A DNA stretch of 12,180 nt from Pseudolabrys sp. (lineage in GTDB: Bacteria; Pseudomonadota; Alphaproteobacteria; Rhizobiales; Xanthobacteraceae), in NCBI GenBank assembly GCA_029945495.1, contig JAQSCR010000466.1:228-12407 (forward strand). The letters are read 5' to 3'. The translations under genes and the position numbers were made by a program. Below, one piece after another: positions 1-6,409 of this stretch (position 1 is its first letter; each line of letters starts with the position of its first letter). Below the pieces are notes generated by a model that saw only the letters and a program-made list of their open reading frames with translations, did no database searches and was not told the origin of the DNA.

Positions 1-1623
1 GGCACCGCCTTCACCGACGAAGAGCGCACCGCCTTCGGCCTGCATGGCCTGTTGCCGCCGACGGTGGTGAATATCGGCGATCAGCTGGCGCGCCGGCTGC
101 AGGCGTTCCGCGAGTTTCACACCGACCTCGAGCGCTACGCCTTCCTGCGCGACCTGCAGGACACCAACGAGACGTTGTTCTACGCGCTGCTCGGGCAGAA
201 CGTCGAGGAACTGCTGCCGATCGTCTATACGCCGACCGTCGGCGCCGGCTGCAAGTCGTTCAGCCGGCTGTTCCGCAAGCCGCGCGGCCTGTTTCTGTCG
301 ATGCCGCACCGCCATCACATCAAGCAGATTCTCGCCAACCCGCTGTTCGACAAGACCGAGGTCGTCGTCGCCACCGACGGCGAGCGTATTCTCGGCTTAG
401 GGGATCAGGGCGCCGGCGGCATGGGCATCCCGATCGGCAAGCTGGCGCTCTACACCGCCTGCGGCGGCATCGATCCGGCGACGGCATTGCCGATCCTGCT
501 CGACGTCGGCACCGACAATGAAGACAACCTGAAAGACCCGCTCTACGTCGGCTGGCGGCATGCGCGCGTGCGCGGCGCCGAATACGACAGCTTCATCGAG
601 GAATTCGTCGCGGCGCTGGCCGAGCGCTGGCCGCACGTGATGCTGCAGTGGGAAGACTTCGCCAAAAGCAACGCCACCCGCCTGCTCGACCGCTATCGCG
701 ACCGCGTCTGCACCTTCAACGACGACATCCAGGGCACCGCCGCGGTCGCCACCGGCGCGCTGCTCGCGGCGATCAATGTCACCGGCGTGCCGATGCGCGA
801 ACAGCGCATCGCCATTTTCGGCGGCGGCTCGGCCGGCTGCGGCATCGCCAGCCTGCTGATGTCGGCCATGATCGATGCCGGACTCGACCCGCAGGACGCC
901 GCGCGCCGCTTCTATCTGGTCGACAAAGACGGCCTGCTGATCGACGGCATGAGCGACATCGCGCCGTTCCAGCAGCCGTTCCTGCAACCGCGCTCGGGCT
1001 TGAGCGGCTGGAACACCGGCAACCCGAACCGCATCTCGCTGCTCGACGTCATCTATAATGCGAAGCCGACGGCGCTGATCGGCGTCTCGGCGCAGACCGG
1101 CGCCTTCAACGAGTCGGTGGTGCGCGCCATGGCCAAGCACAACAAGCGGCCGATCATTTTCCCGCTCTCGAACCCGAGCTCCTGCGCCGAGGCGACGCCC
1201 GCCGATATCGAGCGCTGGAGCGAAGGCCGCGCCATCATCGGCGCCGGCTCGCCGTTTCCGCCGATCGTGCGCAACGGCCAGCCGTTCAGCGTCGACCAGT
1301 CGAACAATTCCTACATCTTCCCCGGCGTCGGCCTGGGCGCCATCGCCACGCATGCCAAGCGCATCACCGACCGCATGTTCATGGCCGCCGCCAAGGCGCT
1401 GGCCGAACTGTCGCCGGCGCGCGCCAACCCGGAAGCCAATCTGCTGCCGCGCGTCACCCAGCTGCGCGAGGTCGCGATCGCGGTCGCCATTGCCGTCGGC
1501 AAGCAGGCGCACGCCGAGGGCCTCACCTCGGAAGTCGAGGCGGACGGCATTGAAGCGGCGGTGCGCGCCAAGATGTGGACGCCGCATTACCTGCCCTATC
1601 GCCGGGCCGGAACGAAAGGCTGA
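1..1623 (+). CDS. maeA: NAD-type malic enzyme (5' partial)
   Basis: Malic enzyme oxidatively decarboxylates malate to pyruvate and CO2 in the cytosol, reducing NAD(P). The reading frame is open from base 1, and the family-typical stretch GTAFTDEER...GLHGLLPP precedes the first possible internal start (TTG at 52). The true start therefore lies left of the window; about 540 residues are visible, near full length for the bacterial MaeA/SfcA type. Visible in order: the YTPT motif with the catalytic Tyr (codon 226-228), the GDQGAGGMGIP block followed by the catalytic Lys in GKLALYT (439-441), metal ligands in QWEDF and FNDDIQGTA, the Rossmann motif GGGSAGCG, and the NPSS block. An Asp-Lys after the second strand of the NAD domain does not settle NAD versus NADP. 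The phosphotransacetylase-like tail of the ~770-residue rhizobial Dme/Tme enzymes is absent. LysE-type and coiled-coil genes follow at once. Confidence 0.95.
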   Translation, partial: GTAFTDEERTAFGLHGLLPPTVVNIGDQLARRLQAFREFHTDLERYAFLRDLQDTNETLFYALLGQNVEELLPIVYTPTVGAGCKSFSRLFRKPRGLFLSMPHRHHIKQILANPLFDKTEVVVATDGERILGLGDQGAGGMGIPIGKLALYTACGGIDPATALPILLDVGTDNEDNLKDPLYVGWRHARVRGAEYDSFIEEFVAALAERWPHVMLQWEDFAKSNATRLLDRYRDRVCTFNDDIQGTAAVATGALLAAINVTGVPMREQRIAIFGGGSAGCGIASLLMSAMIDAGLDPQDAARRFYLVDKDGLLIDGMSDIAPFQQPFLQPRSGLSGWNTGNPNRISLLDVIYNAKPTALIGVSAQTGAFNESVVRAMAKHNKRPIIFPLSNPSSCAEATPADIERWSEGRAIIGAGSPFPPIVRNGQPFSVDQSNNSYIFPGVGLGAIATHAKRITDRMFMAAAKALAELSPARANPEANLLPRVTQLREVAIAVAIAVGKQAHAEGLTSEVEADGIEAAVRAKMWTPHYLPYRRAGTKG

Positions 1624-1628
1624 CGGCG

Positions 1629-2249
1629 ATGGATCTGCTGCTCGTCCTGCTGCAGCTCTCGGTCATGCACATTCTCATGGCGATGATCCCGGGGCCGAAC
1701 ACCGTCGTCGTCACCTATTTCTCGGCGCGCGCTTCGCGTCAGGCCGGGCTCAAGGCGGTTGCCGGGATCGTGCTCGGCTCGGCGATCTGGGTGATGCTCA
1801 GCATGATGGGCGTCGGCGTCCTGCTGCTGGAGGCCGGCACCGTCTATCGCCTGCTGCGGCTTCTCGGGGCCGCCTACCTCGTCTATGTCGGCTTGCGCAT
1901 GCTGATGGCCGGCATTGGCTCCATCGCCGACGCGCGGCCGGCGCAGGCGTCGCGCTCGCCACTGCTCGCCGGATTGCTGACGACCTTGAGCAACCCGAAA
2001 TCGGCGGTGTTCTTCGTGCTGCTCGTCCCCGCGCACGCGCCGCTGTGGTTCTACGGCGCAGTGGTACTGCTCATCGTCGTGCAGTCGGCGCTGTGGTACG
2101 CCATCGTCGCGCTGGCGCTGTCGACCGCCTTCGCACGCCGCCATTACATCCGCTTGGCCGGCTGGCTGGACCGGATTGCCGGCGTCATCATGATCAGCCT
2201 TGGCCTCAAGCTCGCCAACGAGCTGCGCGGCGAATTCTTCGGCGATTGA
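1629..2249 (+). CDS. LysE/RhtB family amino-acid exporter
   Basis: This is an inner-membrane protein of the LysE/RhtB translocator family, which exports amino acids or related small metabolites by proton exchange. The predicted 206 residues match the family length. The first helix contains the hallmark PGPN (residues 21-24), and the second half contains the conserved SNPK (121-124) before further hydrophobic helices; about six membrane segments are expected. ATG at 1629 is chosen because the sequence before PGPN then has the usual length and GAAAGG (1614-1619) lies 9 nt upstream. A start further upstream (1575) would run inside the malic enzyme gene and add charged residues. It begins 5 nt after the malic enzyme stop, so co-transcription is likely. 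The substrate cannot be read from sequence. Confidence 0.92.
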   Translation: MDLLLVLLQLSVMHILMAMIPGPNTVVVTYFSARASRQAGLKAVAGIVLGSAIWVMLSMMGVGVLLLEAGTVYRLLRLLGAAYLVYVGLRMLMAGIGSIADARPAQASRSPLLAGLLTTLSNPKSAVFFVLLVPAHAPLWFYGAVVLLIVVQSALWYAIVALALSTAFARRHYIRLAGWLDRIAGVIMISLGLKLANELRGEFFGD

Positions 2250-2256
2250 GGCTTTG

Positions 2257-2550
2257 ATGAAACCGTATCCCCTTCTGCTTCTCGCTTTGCTTGCCGCCCC
2301 CGCCGCCGCGCAGGATATTCGCGGCCTCGAACACTGCATGGCCGAAAAGCAGATCGAGCGGCGCACCGGCTGCCTGCAGGCCAATGTCGAGTTGCTGCAG
2401 CAGTTGCTGACCAAACAGACGCGCGCGGCCGACGACAGGCTCAAAGCCGCCACTGCCGAGATCGACGCACTGAAGGCGCGGCTGACGAAGCTGGAAGCCG
2501 ACCTTGCCCAGCTAAAGGCAAAGCCGGCCGAGCCGCCGGCGAAGAAGTAA
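2257..2550 (+). CDS. Small secreted coiled-coil protein, function unknown
   Basis: A 97-residue protein I do not recognise by name. It has a clear Sec signal peptide: MKPYP, then a leucine/alanine core, then APAAAQ with probable cleavage before Gln-Asp. The mature part starts DIRGLEHCMAEKQ and has two cysteines (in EHC and TGC), which could form a disulfide in the periplasm. It then runs as an uninterrupted charged heptad pattern (LLQQLL, IDALKARLTKLEADLAQLKAK), a probable coiled coil, and ends in a Pro/Lys-rich tail. ATG at 2257 is preferred over upstream codons because it begins the signal peptide and GAGG overlaps the preceding stop 5 nt upstream. It starts 7 nt after the LysE-type gene and probably shares its transcript. 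Its role could be structural or as a partner of an envelope protein; neither is shown. Confidence 0.8.
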   Translation: MKPYPLLLLALLAAPAAAQDIRGLEHCMAEKQIERRTGCLQANVELLQQLLTKQTRAADDRLKAATAEIDALKARLTKLEADLAQLKAKPAEPPAKK

Positions 2551-2559
2551 GCTTTGCGC

Positions 2560-2579
2560 GCGCCGCAGTTCACCGGCGC
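2560..2579 (+). repeat. GC-rich hairpin after the malic enzyme cluster
   Basis: GCGCCG (2560-2565) and CGGCGC (2574-2579) form a perfect 6-bp stem with an 8-nt loop, 10 nt after the coiled-coil gene's stop. There is no T-run after it, so intrinsic termination is uncertain; it could instead be a 3' stabilising structure. Confidence 0.3.
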
Positions 2580-2599
2580 CTGAACGCTTGAGCATTTCG

Positions 2600-2636
2600 C
2601 GTCGCTGCGCCAATGTGCCTTAAGCGCGGCGCGACG
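2600..2636 (+). repeat. Inverted repeat just upstream of the EamA permease gene
   Basis: CGTC (2600-2603) pairs with GACG (2633-2636) and GCGCC (2607-2611) with GGCGC (2628-2632), giving a stem interrupted by a 3-nt bulge with a loop containing CTTAAG. It ends just before the G-rich ribosome-binding region (2639-2644). It may be a leader structure or only a GC-rich coincidence. Confidence 0.25.
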
Positions 2637-2647
2637 GCGGGGGGCTC

Positions 2648-3547
2648 ATGGACCAGACAATCGGCGTCCTGATCGCGATTGTGTCGAGCTTTCTCGGCGG
2701 CTCGGCCGCGGCGGTGACGCGCTATCTGGTCGGCAATGCCGATCCGCTGACGCTCGCCATCCTGCGCTGGGGCATTGGCTTTCTCGTCGTGCTGCCGGCG
2801 ACTTTATTGATGCGGGCGAAGCTGCCGCCGCGCGCCGACTGGCCACGCGTTGCCCTGCTCGGCATCTGCTTCTTCGGTCTGTTCTTCGTGCTCTACAACA
2901 TCGCCGTTGGCTATACGACGGCGGCGCGCGCCAGCCTGGCGCTGTCGACTTTGCCGCTACAAACCATGATCCTCGCCGCTTTGCTCGGCATCGAACCGCT
3001 GACTTTGCGCAAGTCGCTCGGCGTCGGCATCGCCATGCTTGGCGTCTTTGCCGCGCTCGCCTCCGGTCTCGGCGCCGCGCCGGAAGGCGCCTGGCGCGGC
3101 GAAGCGATCATGACCGGCGCGGTGCTCTGCATGTCTTTCTACAACGTCTGGTCGCGGCCGTTCATGCAGCGATCGAGCCCGCTCGGCTTTCTCTGCGTCG
3201 GCATGGGCGCCGGTGCGGTCGTGCTGGTGCTGATCGGCGTCGCCACCGGCCGCGTTTCAGTGCTGGCCGATTTCGGCGCGGCACAATGGATCGCCGGCAT
3301 CTATCTTGGCATCGGCGGCGGCGCGCTCGCCTTCATCCTGTGGGTGATGGCCTTGCAGCGCACCACGCCGACTTTGGTGGCCAACACCATGACCGTCAAT
3401 CCAATCGCCGCCGGTCTGCTGGCGGCGCAATTGGTCGGCGAACCGATCACGCTCAATCTGGTGTTGGGTCTGGTCGCGGTCTTTGCCGGCATCTGGATCG
3501 CGACCATGACCGGCAGGCCGCGCCAAACGCCATCTAATTCACCCTGA
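2648..3547 (+). CDS. EamA/DMT-family permease
   Basis: A 299-residue inner-membrane protein of the drug/metabolite transporter superfamily, built as two tandem EamA repeats of about five helices each (roughly residues 5-140 and 150-290). The first repeat begins with the typical FLGGSAAAVTRYLV helix and has a conserved LRWGIGF segment. The second has the VNPIAAGLLA...GEPIT pattern near the end, characteristic of this family. Family members export or import small metabolites such as amino acids; this substrate is unknown. ATG at 2648 follows a run of six G (2639-2644) and gives a normal N-terminus. It lies 97 nt after the coiled-coil gene, so it may have its own promoter. The last 14 bp overlap the 3' end of the convergent Bug-type gene. 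Confidence 0.92.
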   Translation: MDQTIGVLIAIVSSFLGGSAAAVTRYLVGNADPLTLAILRWGIGFLVVLPATLLMRAKLPPRADWPRVALLGICFFGLFFVLYNIAVGYTTAARASLALSTLPLQTMILAALLGIEPLTLRKSLGVGIAMLGVFAALASGLGAAPEGAWRGEAIMTGAVLCMSFYNVWSRPFMQRSSPLGFLCVGMGAGAVVLVLIGVATGRVSVLADFGAAQWIAGIYLGIGGGALAFILWVMALQRTTPTLVANTMTVNPIAAGLLAAQLVGEPITLNLVLGLVAVFAGIWIATMTGRPRQTPSNSP

Positions 3548-4520
3548 TCTTGAGTTCCTTGATCAGTTTGCCGAACTTCTCGTTGTCCTTGCGGATCAGG
3601 TCGGAAAACTCCGCCGGCTTGAGAATCAGCGGCTCGAGGCTGCCCGACACATTGACCTTCGCCGCCACTTCCGGTTTGGCCAGCGACGTCTGCACCGCCT
3701 CACGCAGCTTGGCGACGATCGGCTCCGGCGTGCCGGCCGGCGCGAACAGGCCGAGCCAGATATCGACGGCGTAGCCCGGATAGAATTCGCCGATGGTCGG
3801 CAGGTCGGGATAGCGCTTGGAGCGCGCCTTGCCGCTCATTGCCAGCGGCCGCAGCGTTCCGGCCTCGAACTGGCCGGCGCTTTCGCCGCCGGCGAACAGC
3901 ACCTGCGTCTCGCCGGCAATCGTCGCCTGCATCGACGGACTGCCGCCGCGATAGGTCACCTGAAGCAGGTCGAAACCGGCGCGCTGCCGCAGCACTGCCA
4001 TCGCCATGCTGTGCTGGCTGCCCGGCCCGCCCGAAGCAAACGCCAGTGGCGGCTTCGCCTTCTTCGCATAGTCGACCAGCTCGGGCAGCGTTTTCACCGG
4101 CAACTTCGGATTGACCGCCAGCACGAACTGGTTGGTGGCCACGCTGGTGATCGGCAGCAGATCCTTGAGCGGATCGATCTTCAGCGTCGAATAGATGTGC
4201 GGATTGATGACGATGGCGCTGTCGGCGCCGAGCAGCAGCGTGTAGCCGTCCGGCGGCGCGGTCGCCACCGCCTCACTGGCGATGTTGCCGTTGGCGCCGG
4301 TGCGGTTCTCGATCACCACCGGCTGGCCGAGCGATTCCGACAGGTAATGCCCGACCAGACGCGCCACCACGTCCGGCGCACCGCCGGGCGGAATGCCGAC
4401 CAGAATCTTGATCGTGTGGTTGGGATACGGCGCCTGCGCCAGCGCCGCGCCCGCATTCAGCGCGACGGCGGCGGCCGACACAGCAAGCAAGGCCAGCGAA
4501 CGAACCGATGGCATCTTCAT
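3534..4520 (-). CDS. Bug-family (TTT) periplasmic solute-binding protein
   Basis: A 328-residue protein of the Bug/TctC family, periplasmic receptors of tripartite tricarboxylate transporters that bind carboxylates and other small organic molecules. A signal peptide occupies about residues 1-29 (charged MKMPSVRS, hydrophobic alanine/leucine core, ALAQ). The mature chain opens with YPNHTIKILVGIPPGGAPD, the family's first ligand-loop pattern, followed by LGQPVVIENRTGANGNIA and PPDGYTLLLG, and later YRGGSPSMQATIAGE. ATG at 4520 is preferred over the Met two codons later because GGGAGAG (4532-4526) stands 5 nt upstream. No TctA/TctB membrane genes are present, which is usual for the many orphan Bug proteins. 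It lies 47 nt downstream of the class II aldolase gene on the same strand, suggesting a shared transcript and a related substrate. Confidence 0.93.
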   Translation of the reverse strand: MKMPSVRSLALLAVSAAAVALNAGAALAQAPYPNHTIKILVGIPPGGAPDVVARLVGHYLSESLGQPVVIENRTGANGNIASEAVATAPPDGYTLLLGADSAIVINPHIYSTLKIDPLKDLLPITSVATNQFVLAVNPKLPVKTLPELVDYAKKAKPPLAFASGGPGSQHSMAMAVLRQRAGFDLLQVTYRGGSPSMQATIAGETQVLFAGGESAGQFEAGTLRPLAMSGKARSKRYPDLPTIGEFYPGYAVDIWLGLFAPAGTPEPIVAKLREAVQTSLAKPEVAAKVNVSGSLEPLILKPAEFSDLIRKDNEKFGKLIKELKIRVN

Positions 4521-4545
4521 CGCAACTCTCCCTTATGGCTTCTTG

Positions 4546-4569
4546 TTTGGCAGTCTTATTTGGCAGTCT
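4546..4569. repeat. Tandem 11-bp direct repeat in the aldolase-Bug spacer
   Basis: TTTGGCAGTCT occurs at 4546-4556 and again at 4559-4569, a 13-bp period with TA between. The second copy overlaps the stop codon of the class II aldolase gene. It looks like a small local duplication; there is no sign that it is part of a larger array. Confidence 0.7.
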
Positions 4570-5293
4570 AAGTGCCGGCTTCGCGTCGCTTCACCCGCCG
4601 CACCAGATAATCGTAGTTGATGGCGAACTGTTCCGGCCGGCTGATATCGTGCTTGAGCTTCTCGATATCGGCACGCGGAAATTCCGGCGCCGGATCGCCG
4701 GCCGCCTCGACGATCATCTGCACCTGCGCGGCATTCTCCAGCATGATCGCGCCGATCACCGTTTCCGCGATCGATGCGCCGGTCACGACCACGCCGTGGT
4801 TCTTCAACAGCACCGCGCGGTGGGGCCCGAGCGCCCTGGCGACGCCCGCGCCCATTTCGGCTGAGCGAATGAGATTGATCGTATCGGTGTAGACGCCGAC
4901 GTCTTCATAAAACAAAGCCGATGGCTGGCTGTAGCAGCGCAACGGCCGGCCGCTCGACGACAGCGCCACCGCGTAAGTCGGGTGCGTGTGCAGCACGCAG
5001 TGGACGTCGGCGCGCGCTTTGTAGATTTCCGAATGGATGAACACTTCGCTGTGCCGCTTCGCGGTGCCGGCGACGACCTTGCCGTCCATGTCAATGGTGA
5101 GAATGTTGTCGAGCGTGATCTCGTCGAGGCCGACGCTGTGCGGCTTCATGTAGAACAGCCCGGAAGCACCCGGCACGCGAAACGAGATATGCCCGCGGGT
5201 GAAATCGTCCTGGCCCTCGGCGACCAGCACTTTGCCGGCGAGGATCATGTTCTGCTTGATGTCCAGGTTCTGTTTGCTGTCGCTGTCGGGCAT
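4568..5293 (-). CDS. Class II aldolase/adducin family enzyme
   Basis: A 241-residue cytosolic metalloenzyme of the class II aldolase/adducin fold, whose members cleave or epimerise sugar phosphates or decarboxylate hydroxy-acids using a divalent metal. Zinc ligands are visible with family spacing: HTHPTY (His102, His104) and NHGVVV (His166). Glu83 in HSEVFIHSE lies 19 residues before His102, as in fuculose-phosphate aldolase. GHISFRVPG near the N-terminus is the usual phosphate-loop region. Catalytic chemistry and substrate are not determined by these motifs; many relatives next to Bug proteins are simply annotated as class II aldolase. ATG at 5293 has AGGGAG (5310-5305) 11 nt upstream, a slightly long spacing. 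The gene is upstream of the Bug-type gene on the same strand. Confidence 0.92.
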   Translation of the reverse strand: MPDSDSKQNLDIKQNMILAGKVLVAEGQDDFTRGHISFRVPGASGLFYMKPHSVGLDEITLDNILTIDMDGKVVAGTAKRHSEVFIHSEIYKARADVHCVLHTHPTYAVALSSSGRPLRCYSQPSALFYEDVGVYTDTINLIRSAEMGAGVARALGPHRAVLLKNHGVVVTGASIAETVIGAIMLENAAQVQMIVEAAGDPAPEFPRADIEKLKHDISRPEQFAINYDYLVRRVKRREAGT

Positions 5294-5383
5294 GCCGGCC
5301 GTTTCTCCCTCGGGTGTTGCCGGCAGACAAGCACACGCTTCGAAACCGGCGCAATGGCCGATTAATTCTTGGCAGGCATTAGG

Positions 5384-5400
5384 TTTTCGCCGCGCGAAAA
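5384..5400. repeat. 7-bp inverted repeat between the barrel and aldolase genes
   Basis: TTTTCGC (5384-5390), CGC, then GCGAAAA (5394-5400) is a perfect inverted repeat with a 3-bp centre. It lies 62 nt after the outer-membrane gene's stop and about 91 nt before the aldolase start, both on the minus strand. As RNA it would be a short hairpin with A/U-rich ends, so it could be a terminator for the first gene or an operator for the second. Confidence 0.35.
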
Positions 5401-5461
5401 TATAGATCCGCGCGCTGCGGCAGCGGCGCTTTGCATTTCGGTCGCGGCAAGGGGTGGCCGC

Positions 5462-6178
5462 CTACCAGTGATAATTGAGCCCGGCGCGCAGGATGTCTTC
5501 GGTGATCGGCGTCTTGAGCGTCGCGGTGCCTGAGGCCGCGCCCATGAAGGTCGCGGTGCCAAGGTCGATATGCAGATACTCGGCCTTGGCGCTCCAGTTC
5601 CTGGTGAAGCCGTATTCGACGCCGCCACCGGCGGTCCAGCCGGCCTTGGTTTCGCGCGAGGTGCCGGTCGGCTGCACCGCCTTGATGTCACCGTAAGCGA
5701 CACCGCCGGTCACGTAAGGCAGGATATTGCCGAAGCTGTAGCCGAGCCGCACGCGCGTCGTGCCGAGCCAGCTTTGTTCGGTGCGGCACTCGCCGCCGCC
5801 ATTGGTGGCGCAGACGCCGCCGGTCGATGCCGTGCCGTTGAGGTTGGCCCAGTTGATGTCGCTCTCGACGCCGAGCACGGTTTTGCCGGTCTGCCAGTTA
5901 TAGCCGACCTGGCCGCCAATGAGACCGCCGCGCGTGTTGAACTTGCCGGAGCCGGCGCCGACGGCGGGATCGTCCCAGCTCGAACGACCGAGCCCGTAGC
6001 CGCCATTGAGGCCGAGATAGAAACCGCTCCAGTCGAAGGCCTGCGCCGACGGCGCCTTGTAGACCGGCGCAGCCTGCGGATGCGGCGCAACGTCGGCGGC
6101 GAAGGCCGGCGCGCTCAGCGCCGACATAGCCGCAAGACCGAGCGCAAGACCAAGCAACAGGGCAACTGAACGCTTCAT
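5462..6178 (-). CDS. Outer-membrane beta-barrel protein (Omp25/RopB-like)
   Basis: A 238-residue small porin-like barrel of the family common in Hyphomicrobiales. A signal peptide is clear: MKRSVALLLG, a hydrophobic core, and APAFA with probable cleavage near residue 27. After a Pro/Ala-rich linker comes the family hallmark DWSGFYLGLNGGYG, the first strand. Alternating aromatic/polar strands follow (GGQVGYNWQ, VLGVESDINW, TTRVRLGYSF, LPYVTGGVAYG, WSAKAEYLHID), and the chain ends in aromatic Trp (GLNYHW), the C-terminal barrel signal. Two Cys (GGVCATNGGGEC) sit in a probable external loop. The start is ambiguous: AAGGAG (6196-6191) is 12 nt from ATG 6178 but 6 nt from an in-frame TTG at 6184, which would add two residues. 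A longer frame up to 6334 lacks a signal peptide at its N-terminus and is not favoured. Confidence 0.92.
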   Translation of the reverse strand: MKRSVALLLGLALGLAAMSALSAPAFAADVAPHPQAAPVYKAPSAQAFDWSGFYLGLNGGYGLGRSSWDDPAVGAGSGKFNTRGGLIGGQVGYNWQTGKTVLGVESDINWANLNGTASTGGVCATNGGGECRTEQSWLGTTRVRLGYSFGNILPYVTGGVAYGDIKAVQPTGTSRETKAGWTAGGGVEYGFTRNWSAKAEYLHIDLGTATFMGAASGTATLKTPITEDILRAGLNYHW

Positions 6179-6263
6179 CGCCAACTTAAACTCCTTCACG
6201 CGCGCAGAACCTGTTCGTGCACGCAAGTCCTGCCCGCACTTAAGACCTGCCAGCACGCCGCGC

Positions 6264-6296
6264 GCTTTTGAAGTTAAATCTTGGTCATGCAAAAGC
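6264..6296. repeat. Inverted repeat in the upstream region of the barrel gene
   Basis: GCTTTTG (6264-6270) and CAAAAGC (6290-6296) are 7-bp arms around a 19-bp A/T-richer centre, 86-118 nt upstream of the outer-membrane gene's ATG. The 231-bp spacer 6179-6409 holds no gene. This is the most likely promoter/operator position in it, but no sigma consensus is convincing. Confidence 0.35.
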
Positions 6297-6409
6297 GGCC
6301 GGTGCGTGGCCCGACAATGACCCAACGCGGGCAATCGCCGTCCGGTTCCCGCCCGCGATTTGCCGCAATCGGCGCCTTTGCCGCGTGGGGCGTGAAATGG
6401 ACGCTCTGA

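Noticed and set aside
52..54. TTG at 52 as the malic enzyme start
   Set aside because: The frame is open to base 1 and upstream codons encode conserved malic enzyme residues.
397..1587. Long minus-strand frame opposite the malic enzyme gene
   Set aside because: Arg/Gly/Ala-rich, low-complexity translation without domains; a shadow of the GC-rich third codon positions of a clearly real enzyme gene.
1596..2573. Minus-strand frame of 325 codons opposite the LysE-type and coiled-coil genes
   Set aside because: Composition is that of an antisense frame, and it spans two supported genes with ribosome-binding sites and signal or membrane features on the plus strand.
4011..4571. Plus-strand frame opposite the Bug-type gene
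   Set aside because: His/Arg-rich shadow; the minus-strand gene has a signal peptide and family motifs.
5406..5425. GCGCTGC/GCGGCGC hairpin after the outer-membrane gene as a terminator
   Set aside because: Contains a G-T pair and, in the leftward transcript, is not followed by a U-run.
6179..6334. 52-residue N-terminal extension of the outer-membrane protein
   Set aside because: It would bury the signal peptide and has no family resemblance.
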